Of a stretch of 49,313 bases of DNA, positions 8,838 to 19,200 are shown one piece after another (positions within the stretch are counted from its first letter, which is position 1; the number at the start of each line of letters is the position of its first letter). A program made the translations under genes and the position numbers. The notes beneath the pieces were generated by a model that had not been told where the DNA came from, did no database searches, and saw nothing but the letters and a program-made list of their open reading frames with translations. Origin of the DNA: a virus; IMG/VR virus record IMGVR_UViG_3300031775_000003, positions 1-49,313 of that record; one strand, written 5' to 3'.

Positions 8838-9977
8838 TTATTGAGGAATTAATTCAAGCCTGCAATCATAAGGTAAAGAAGGCCTGTAATATTTTGTTCC
8901 CGCATGCATTGCCGATCCGGCTGCTGCAATATCTCTAGCAAAAGTCACCTTGAATTCAGTTCCCGGGGGAATTACTTTATCAGATTCCCATATTGTAAAG
9001 GAGCCCGAATTACCCGCAGGCGCACCATCGTTTGTCAGCAAATATGTGGCAGTTGTATATAAATGATCAGGGTAATTAAAATTAGCCTCTCGAAGAACAT
9101 AGCCACCAAATCCAGCGGCGCCTTTTGACAGAGCCAAAGACCCTATGATTATAGAATTTGGGTTGTCTTCAAAAAGAGTCAAATCGTTGCCGTAGTGATC
9201 CTTTACGGGACTAATTCCTTGGAGGTGTTGAGGGAATGCCTCAAGGGAGGTTCCGCTAATTGATTCAAAAAATGCCGAGACGGATGTATTGACTATATCG
9301 GTTCCGGAGAAATCATTGGGATTATAATCATTGGCAAATGTGAATTTCCGAGGGATGCTGTTCCAATTTGATATGTTGTTAGGAACATCCGAAGCGGTTA
9401 AATAATCATCAAAGTAATTACCGCTTCCATCACCCCACCAACCATAAGGTGTATTTACGGTTATATAGTTTGAGGCAGAAGTGGGGGTAACCTTGACGAA
9501 CCCCCAAGTATAATTTGGATCAGCGGAACCTTTTCCTGCATAAAGTGAATTGTGATCTACCGAAGGCTTCAAGACTGCATCATTCTGCTTGATCGTGATA
9601 TGCATCATGTTAATAACCCTAAGGATATGTTCATCACTGCTTGTCACCGATGAAGAGATCTTGAACTTTAATCTTATTTTTATTCCATTAAACGCCTTAT
9701 TCCCAAGGCTTGCGGTTAAAGGTGCGCTTTTATGAAAGCCATTGAACTTGTATTGAATCGCGTTCCATTTGTTTGCATATTGTTCGGAGACATTAATTGT
9801 CGTAAGACCATACCCATCAACACCCAAGTCCGTATAAGTTGCCGCCTCAGGGTCTGAGCTACTTAACGAGCCCATGGAATTACCCTGAAAGGAACCAATG
9901 ACTACATCGTTTGGGTCACCAGGGTCGGCGAAGTTAACTCCGCTATTCCAGTAGAATATCTGGTCGAAAGGGACCAT
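8838..9977 (-). CDS. Putative virion structural protein (379 aa)
   Basis: No family recognised. The sequence is rich in Gly, Asn, Ser and aromatic residues with short predicted strands (NYTWGFVKVTPTSASNYITVNTPYGWWGDG region), as in phage tip or fibre-associated beta proteins. Residues KGAAGFGGYVLREANFNYPDHL and a C-terminal PPGTEFKVTFAR segment look like surface-exposed beta structure. The ATG at 9977 overlaps the stop of the 76-aa gene in the arrangement TGATG, indicating translational coupling; a TTG one codon upstream is possible but less likely. It sits directly downstream of the J-like gene in the position where fibre or J-associated proteins occur, so a tail-tip role is inferred. Confidence 0.5.
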   Translation of the reverse strand: MVPFDQIFYWNSGVNFADPGDPNDVVIGSFQGNSMGSLSSSDPEAATYTDLGVDGYGLTTINVSEQYANKWNAIQYKFNGFHKSAPLTASLGNKAFNGIKIRLKFKISSSVTSSDEHILRVINMMHITIKQNDAVLKPSVDHNSLYAGKGSADPNYTWGFVKVTPTSASNYITVNTPYGWWGDGSGNYFDDYLTASDVPNNISNWNSIPRKFTFANDYNPNDFSGTDIVNTSVSAFFESISGTSLEAFPQHLQGISPVKDHYGNDLTLFEDNPNSIIIGSLALSKGAAGFGGYVLREANFNYPDHLYTTATYLLTNDGAPAGNSGSFTIWESDKVIPPGTEFKVTFARDIAAAGSAMHAGTKYYRPSLPYDCRLELIPQ

Positions 9978-10207
9978 CAATCCTCAGAAGAAGAAGCATC
10001 CGCTTCCTCTTCTTCGGAGACATCCTCATCAGATTCGGATGTATCTTCGTATGGGATCGGAGGCTCGAGATCAGGTTGTTCGGCGGCTGCTCGATTTTTC
10101 AATTCCCCCTCAAGAGCCAAAATACTTTGGCGCGTTCTATCGAACTCCCTTGTCAGGTCATATAGAATGGCTTTAATCTGGACGTCGTTTAGTTCGGATA
10201 CGTTCAT
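9977..10207 (-). CDS. Small acidic coiled-coil protein (76 aa)
   Basis: No named family recognised. Residues ~1-45 form a likely amphipathic helix (LNDVQIKAILYDLTREFDRTRQSILALEGELKNR), and the tail (~46-76) is strongly acidic and disordered (SESDEDVSEEEEADASSSED). It lies between the J-like gene and the 379-aa gene and overlaps the latter by one base. Candidates are a small assembly factor or chaperone for the neighbouring tip proteins; nothing in the sequence decides this. A TATAAT-like element lies just before its start. Confidence 0.55.
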   Translation of the reverse strand: MNVSELNDVQIKAILYDLTREFDRTRQSILALEGELKNRAAAEQPDLEPPIPYEDTSESDEDVSEEEEADASSSED

Positions 10208-10252
10208 GTTTATATTATAATGTCGAAGGTTAATAAATTAAAGTAAAAAGTA
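10208..10252 (-). promoter_or_regulatory. Putative promoter before the 76-aa gene
   Basis: This 45-bp AT-rich gap follows the J-like gene. On the minus strand it reads ATTATAATATAA just before the ATG, with a TATAAT box at plus-strand 10214-10219. A similar TTATAATATAA string occurs upstream of the FI-like gene near 47400. If used as a -10 box the leader would be very short. Confidence 0.35.
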
Positions 10253-13200
10253 TTAATTTCGTTGGAGCTTTATATTGAACTGTATTGATGTTTTGCCTTT
10301 TGCATCATCTGTTTTTATTCTCATGTGGTTGCTGTTGTTGATCGTTCCAAGAATTTTATGAGTAGCAGGCGTTCCTTCTATTATAGTTGAGGTGTCGACC
10401 CAAGTTATTCCGTCTCCAATAAAATCAATGGAGACTGTAGGATCGACGGAGCCAGGAGGACCTGAAAACGCTAAATCAACTTCGGTGATTTTGTATTCTA
10501 TTCTATTGTTAGAAATTAATGTATATTCTTGTCCATCTACAGGATATAATATTTCTCCGCAGAATTGAGTGGATACTTGTTTGGCTATATTTCCGGCGCT
10601 TGTAGAGCTTGTGCTAAAGTTTGGAATACTACTCGTAGTTCCGTCCAAAGCTAAGCTAAACGCTGTGCCATCGGATGACGTAATCGAATTTGTGGTTAAT
10701 CCACCCGCATCTCCACTTATACTTTGCAGCTTAAAGCCACCATTTCCGTTGAGCGTTGCAACGGCGGGGGTGATTCCTTGTATTGTGCTATTCGTTACAG
10801 CCCACCCTTTGGATGCGTTCTGCCCTAATAAGGAGCCGTTCTTAGCGTGTAACGTTCCATCTATAGTGGCGCTTGCTGCCGTGAGAGCTCCCGCTGTAGT
10901 AACATGAAAGTTGTTATCGGTATGACTTCCAAGAGATCCCCCGGCGGGGTCTACCCCAACAGTCTTGGATGTCCCTATGCTCATCGCCCCATCGTTGCTA
11001 ACGTTGAACCAAGATGTATTTCCAACGGAAAGAGAGCTTGAACCAGCTGGGCCATCGACAGTAAGATTAGTGAACTTTGCCTTTCCGTCCCCCTCTAGCT
11101 TGAACTTATTATCTTTGCTGCTTATTACCCCGGGAAGAATGTCAATCCAATTGGAATTGGTTTTCTTTATTCTTATGCCGTGTCCCACTCCCAATTCTCC
11201 AGTAATTGTAGCTGAAGTGGCTTTTAGAGCCCCAGCGTTACTTACGGAAAATCTGGTCAAGTCATCCGAAAACGCACCAGCATCCCCCAGATGAAAAGAA
11301 CCATTGGCTGCAACGCGAAACTGGCCTATATTGAGAGTTCCTCCGTTAATGGACCCACCCTGAACGTCTATGTTTTTAAACATAGCTTCCCCATCGGGTT
11401 TAATGAGGAACTGTTGATTGCCAAGGCTTGGTCCGTAAATACCAACAGAAGAAATGTAAACATGTTCATTTGCCTGTCCCGCCCTAAAGCCATCACCCCC
11501 AATTGTTCCCTCAATCGTAGCGGAAGTAGCTATTAGGTTTCCATCGGTATCTACAGAAAATGGAGCAGTCGTAAAATCATTTGCGTCGGTCTTAGTGCCT
11601 ATATGAACATTACCATTGACGTCTACATGAAAACCGGGGTCTCCTATGTCAAGAGCAACGCCTGTAATGGCCCCACCGGTAACGTTTATTTTTCCAAATG
11701 TCGCGGAACCGTCGCCATTCAATATCCAATCATCTCCATGCCTTATCGATGCTTTGGTAATGAGAATATCGGCACCGACAGAAATATTAGAATCGGCATT
11801 AAGACTAGTAATCTTAGCTCCTTCGAATTCAGAGTTTTTGCCTTTTAAATTTCCGTCTTTATCGACTTCAAATAGTTTGGTGGTCGTCCCGTCTCCAATA
11901 TAGAAACTTCCATTTGAATCGACATGGAAGCCTTCGTTCTCGCTTCCGATATCAATTGTACCTGCCGAAAAATTCCCGCCTTGAATATCTATATCTTTAA
12001 ATTCCGCTGATCCATCAGCTTTAATATTCCAAAATTTAGTGCCGTCTGTCGGGCTTATGGCCTTTATTCCCGCGTCATTAATTGTGAATAATGTATTTTC
12101 TCCTATTATCGCGTCCCCAAGCTTTACGCTGCCACTAATTAAAGCTCCTCCCAGTGCCGTAATATATCCTTCTTTGGAAACATGAAACTTTCTGTCCGCA
12201 AAGAGAGGGCTCGTTCCTATGCCAAGTTCTCCTTTGTCATCGACCCAAAAGTTTTTGTCAGGGCCTATTTGGATATAGTCAATGCCATCGATTGTTCCTC
12301 CTTTGACATTTATGTTTTTAAATATTGCTGTACCATCCCCGACAATCCGCCAACCATCATCGTAATGAGCGGAGCTGGAGTCGGTATATCCATAGCTTTG
12401 AATAAGTGTTCCGGCAGCGTTTCCGTCATTTGTTCCCAAAGACATTTTTTCATCCGCTTCAAAACTATTGGCGGTTACGGTTCCCGCAACCACCGCATCT
12501 CTTGCGTAAAGTGTTCCGGAATTAGTTACCAAGAATTTAACACCTATAATTTCATAGGAATGCAAATTGAGGGGGATGTTATTATCATTGACATTAACAT
12601 TGATTGCTTTGGACAAAATGACTTCGTCTTTTACCAAATGGCCAGAAATGGGAATAGAATCTCTATATTTTCTCCCTCCTTCTTCCCTATATTGAATGTT
12701 AAGAAATTTATGATCGCTTAGGTAATTAAGCTGGGGGTTTGAACCGAAATGATCTTGTATTTTAACTTTGTATTGGTCGCTAGAATATTCAGCGTTTAGA
12801 TCGTGGGGAAAAAAACCGGAAGCGATATTCGTACTTGTCCCATCAACTATTCTGATCGGATTAATATCTCCTATGTATATTTCTCCATCCTGATTTATTT
12901 TAAGTGAAGTTTCGGAGCTTTGCCCGATTTCCACTTCACCCGCCGTAAAGTTGCCGCGTATTTCCAAGATATCGGGAGTGCCATCGCCATCATCATCTTC
13001 AGTAAAGAATAGGCCGTCTCCACCCGTACTTGGATCTCCCACTCTAAAATGAGTTCCACTTAAAAAGAAACCAGCCCCTTGACCTTCATTAACAACGTTA
13101 GAACTTTTAATAGCCCCATCATCAGAAATCTCTATTTCTCCCGCTCCAATTTTACCGGCAGTAATTTTATTTGCCGCAAGACTATGCAAATAGTCGTTGG

Positions 13201-16200
13201 AAATTTGCCCGCCAGTAACAGTTGTTGTTTTATTGTTTGTAGATTTATTTCCCGATCTATCTTCTAGTTCTAACTCATATTCATATACTGTACCCGGCTC
13301 TATGTCGGAATCGATAAAAAACGTGCCCGGGGCTATTTGATAAGTTATTGATGTCCCCCCAGTCCTTTTGATGTTTACATATTTTAGATCTTTTGGCCTA
13401 GATGTATAATCATAATCCCACGACAAATGAACTTGTTTCGGCCCGGAAATGGCAGTAAAATTATTAGTGAGGTTTGTTCCGTCTAAGGATTGAACATATC
13501 CCGGAGCAATAAAAGAACTGGGAGCCGATGATTTCCAAGTATTGCTAGTTGTTCCATTTTTATATTTTACTTTTGCTCGAATGGAATAGTGTTCTCCGAC
13601 AACTAAATTATTGAATATGCCCGGGCTTTTATTTAGCGTTTGATCTACTTCCGTAACTTGAGATCCGGCTAAATTACCCGCCGTATTTGGTCTCCATAGC
13701 TCGGTGACCATCGATTCTGCATCATCTTTATCGGGAATGGTTCCGATAAATGACGCAAATGAATTATAAGTTCCATCCCCATCGTCCAGTAAGATTCCCG
13801 AAGTAACGGTTAAATTACTTACTGCCGCGTAATGGTTTTGAAGGGTTACCTCTTTGAACTTTCGACCCTCGTCATTATTCGATATATCCTTTGCTTCGAT
13901 TTCAACTGCAAATTTATCATTATTAAGGTCCGAGGACTTTAGATAAATGTATTCCGAGGTATGTATGGTTGAACTATGAAGATTGTCAAGTGGCCCAGTA
14001 AAAGAAGTCCCGACGCCTGTATATAAATTATAATGACTAAAATCTATTGGTCGAGCACTGTTATCCTTCCAACTTACAAAAACCCCATCTCCGTATACTG
14101 ATAAATTTACACTGTCAACCTGATTCGGTCCCGCATCATCCGCACTAACAGAAAATTCCTTGATCGGGTAGGTCAATTTGGACAATTTTGTCTTATCTTT
14201 CGCTTGAGACCATCCTTGATAATAATAATCTACGCCTGGAATAACTTCGTATTTAAAGTTACCCAGAGGAGCTTCGACCTCATCCCATTGAACTGAATAT
14301 TTGTCTTTGGGCCCTATTTTTAATATGAAAGTTTCAAAGAAATCAGAATCCTTTGAGCTATGATCCATATCCCCGGTCCGATAATACTTTCGTATTCCAT
14401 TCGTAGGGTCTTCCAGTTCCACTATGGACTCATTTGAAAATTCAACATCTGCGTTGGTGTTAGCCTTTAGATCAAAGCTTTTAATGTTAGACATTGGACT
14501 TTCGTTATCCGAAAGGTCTATCGCTTTTGCTCCGAAATGTATGGCTTGGCCCGCTTCTACGAATTCCTGAATTGGGGCATCAAAAAAGGCATATTTATTT
14601 ACTGTTTTATATTCTTTTGTAGGAGGGTTCGAGTCTCCAGAATAAATTACAACCTGCTCGCAATCGGGTTCTGCCGGAGGATTCCAAGAAAAAACCAAAT
14701 CATCAAAAGGCTTGGTTACGCTAAAATTAGTAATTTGTGCCGGAGGATTAAGATCTCCAAGAGCAGTTATTGTTTTATTTATCCCCCCTATATAGCCGAA
14801 ATCCCTTGTTTGGCCATCAAGAATTAATTCATATTCCTTTCCTGCAATGGCTGGATAGGATAAATCCGGAGCTGCCGAACCATCTTTGAAAAGTTTAGTA
14901 TCGAGAAGTTTATTATTATCTTTGTCTATTATTTTAATTCTAAACTGAAGGAAACGATCATCATTCTCTAGTGCGGAATTATCGATTATATTTCCCGTTA
15001 TATATGGTCTAAATTCAGCGGTATTATATTCGGAGCCCACTTGGAAATCTGTTGCCCCAAGGCCCTGTAAAGAACCGACTTGAATTCCCGCCGCCGGTCC
15101 CGGAGTTCCGACATTATTAGAAAAATCTACAGCGGCTATATAGAATTTCGAATCAGTAGTTAAATCATTTGCAATCGGATTGTTCTTATGAAATACAATT
15201 TCCTGGCTGGTTGGTTCTGGTTTTTCATAAAATACTTTAGCATTCGCAACTGAAACCCCTGTATATAACTGTATTTTTTCTATATCGGTATCAGTTGGTT
15301 CATCCCAATTAAATTGATACCATTTGTTATCTATTAAACTCCCCCCGAAGTTTCCTATGGATCCGGGAGGAGTATCATCTTTAGCGGAGATAATGTCCTC
15401 TTTTAGATCGGAATCACATAAATATTTACCGCCTTCCGTATGGACACACAATTCCACCGTATAGCTTTTCCCCGGCGTCACTTTGAATTCAATATCTGGA
15501 GTGGTCAGGTCATTGGCTTCAGTTATGTATACCGTATCTAAGGGCGATAAAGAATCGTCAAAAAGCCTAATTCTATATTCCTTGAAATTGTCATCTAATT
15601 CGATAGCCGAGGGGAACGGTTCTATATTTCCAGTAATAAATGATTCGTTGCCCCTTAAGAATGTTCCCACTCGGAGCTTTAAATCCCCGAAGGGAGAACT
15701 ATCCAAGCCTAACCTCGAAACAGAGACCTTGGAACTGATATCTCCGGTATTATTTGAGAAATCTACGGCAGTCGCATAAAAACTCTCTGATACTGCCAGG
15801 TCTTTATATTCTTCAGTTCCGAATAGAATCTCCTGGCTAGTAGGCTCAAACCTTTCTATAAACAAATTCTCAGGGATCGGATCGACCCCATTCCCATGAG
15901 AGGCCCCGGTATAGAGCTGTATTTTCTCTATATCTCCTTCGGGGGGTTTATTCCATTTAAACCTATAAAGTTCATTAAACCATATTTCGCCAGTAAAATC
16001 CCCTAATGTAGTGGGAGGCTCAGTGTCTACGAAAACCGCCGAATCTGTTTTCGTTAACCACCTAATGTCTCCAGATTTTCTTTTGACAATCAGCAAGAAC
16101 TCAAGTTGTTTGCCTGGAATTGCAGGATACTCTCCCTCATGACTACTATCAAGGTCAACAATCCCCATGAAGCCTCCGTTGGTCTTATCATAAACCCACG

Positions 16201-19200
16201 CCTGAAACCCAAGAAATTCAGAACTATCTACAACTGATTGCGCTATTGAGTCGGCATGAGCTTTAAGGAACCACTTATCCGCCACAAGCTGTATCGGATT
16301 TGTAGTAAAACCATCGGAACTAGTGGGATAGTCGGAAAATATAATTGGATTGGCTGACTCTATGGGGCCGCTGGTATTGCCATCAAAGTCATATAAGTCT
16401 ATTGCGTACCTAAGGGTCTCATTCGGCAAACCCTCAATATACTCAACCTCTTCGGGTGTTAAAAATTGAGTAACATACGCAGTCGGATAATCTACTGTTC
16501 TTACCTCCTCCCAGTCCACTGGCAAGGGGTCACCAAATGAGCTATTTCCTGAATAAAGTACACCATGAGATATGTCATTAGAATTTAAGCTATAATTCCA
16601 CTCTAGTACAACCGTATCTCCAAATCTTAATTCAGAAGTGAAGTTTTCCACTTTATCGGGATCCAGGCTATCGCTAGCCGCAATAATACCCACTCTAGTC
16701 TTTCCATCGAACTCCTTGAACACATAGTCCCCACCCTTAGTTACTAGTCCGAATTTCGCCTCATAAGCCTTTCCTCCTCTAGCATTATAGGTAACCTCTG
16801 GAGAGCTAACAATTTCTTCTGTTATATCATATGTATTTAATATATTCTCTGTTCCGGATTCATAAATAGTGATTGTATATTTTTCAAAATTAGGATCATC
16901 TTCAACATCATTAAGGTCTCCAGGGTCAATATCTATATTGATATAAGACTGCCTGTCTGCATTATCGTATTGAGTGGTTAATACTATTTCCGGCAACTGC
17001 CCTGGATCCGTTCCTATTCTTGAAACATTTGTTTTTGCCCACCTTTTGTCAGGATCTACATTCTCAAGAGACTCGTTGCCCGCAACATCTACAGAAGTTA
17101 AATAAAAATCTTGATTAAGGCTGTCGGCAAGGTCAGGATAATTAGCTATGTTAAAAGTATGCCACTGATCTGCTGATGACTCGGCTTGCAACTCATGGAT
17201 TGGAGTATCGCCTAACGCCGGACCATTAATTCCAGTGTACAACCTAACCAAATCCAAATCGGCTGCAGAATCATTTTTCCAATTAAACTCATAAAGATTA
17301 TTGAAAAACAATTGACCTTCAAAACCCTTAGGCTCTCCTGGTGGAGTAATGTCGGCGCTAGATCTAAAGAAAGCGACCTTTTCTTCCGACGAAGCATCAC
17401 TAATAGTATGCTTCCGGCTGGCCTTCCACCTTATTTCATGCCAAGTTTCCTCCTTAAGTGCCCCAACTTCAGTTTTTACCCCTGAATATAGATGCAATGA
17501 AGGTGTGCTATTGGATTCGGCGCATTTCTCTATTCCTGAAAACTCTATCTTCTCAATGCCAACCCCAACTTCACTAATAACCTTATCAGTAAAATCCGAC
17601 CTAAAATTTGGAATGGTTGGGTCGTAAAATTCAGATCCTTTTGACCCAGTTAAAAATGATATTTCCCCGAAGTCTCCGCATTTGTCACTCTTGACGTATG
17701 AGCCGTCCTTTAATGAATGATAAAGTCCAGTAGCCTGCTCTACGCTTCCAGCATCCTTTAGTTTTTCATAATAAACATTTGATATTTCTTGAATCTTATA
17801 ATCGAAATGAGTGACGTTCTGCCCTTCATTCCCATAATCATTAAAGAAATATAATTCAATCTTAGGGTTGAAGGTGCCGTCGTTTTGATCCAAATCTCCA
17901 GTTCTATTTATAGAAAGGGAAACATTATTGTCGGGAATACCTCCTATTATAGTTGGAGTAAAGATTTCGCTTTCTGGCGTAGGAGGCGGAACTCCTTGTC
18001 GGTCATTAGGCTGAGTATCACCATGACTTGGCGTGACGGATATAAGCTGAGTGCTTGACTTATAGATGGTGGACAAACTATCCACGTCCTTGAACTTGTC
18101 CCTGTTATATTCTAGAGCTGCTATAGTGAACGTTGCGTCATCCTCTTCGGCCACGGCAAGAACTCTGAATTCCTTGGTTTGCTGTCTCGCATCTCCACTA
18201 GCCTCAACAATGTAAACGGCCCCTTCGGTTATCTTCTGTTGATTATTATTGGCTCTGTCTTGATGCTGAACGAACCCGGCATTTGCTTGAAAGACTCCGG
18301 ATTCAAGAAAATAATCATTAAGCGTTCCTGGGTGCAGCTCGCCCCCCTGCATAAATTCATCATTTTTATTGGGACTTTCCTGAAGCATGTCCAGAAACAT
18401 GGTCGTCTTAATCTTCGTCCCTTCATTAGTATTTTCGAAATAATTATGTAAATCAACACCCGCGTGGCTATTGTCACTTGTTTGTGAATTTAGCGGAATT
18501 AAAGCACTTCTGTATCCATCATCAATGACCCCTATATGGTGTCCCTTTCTATGTATAAAAGTTTTGAATTGTTTTTCCGCGCCGACCCCCTCTTCATCAT
18601 CCTCAGACAACTTTCCGGAATTAGGAATGATAAAACTTATTTTCAAATATTTAAAATTCGCCTCGTCAATATCCAGTGTTTGATCTAGTAAAATATGGTT
18701 TTCATCAACCGAAGTAGCATTATCCCCAACAACTTTGGCGACCCTGCCTCCGGATTTGAAATTTGTTCTATTATCGTCGGAAATCCCTATGACATCCCCG
18801 GGGCGAAGGTATCCGCCCTGCTTGTCTGTGGAAAATCTAACAACTTCTTGTTCGTTATTGGAGGTGAGAAGGATCCATCTTCCAAGTCTTAATGCTTGAT
18901 CCCTTGAGGTGCAACCAAGGGCGGCGCTTTCTTTCTCTATTAAGCCGTGTCGAATAATACCCTCTGGGTCCTCAATGTATTCATACTTAGGAAGAAAATT
19001 ATCATCCTTGTCTTTGTATGCGACCTTTACGGCTGTAAATCTCGTGTTCTTCGAGGATCCATGGTAAGTAAAGTTGCCCTCAAGAACATTCGAATTTGTA
19101 AAATTAAGTACTGGCTCGCTAAGAGAATCTTGAGATACGTATACTTCAGAGCCGTTGTAAAAGGCCATGCCCTTAAATACCGAAGCAATTTCCGAGAGAG

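Noticed and set aside
12182-12721. 179-aa plus-strand frame inside the J-like gene
   Set aside because: Antisense to the J beta repeats; no upstream ribosome-binding site and no recognisable motif.
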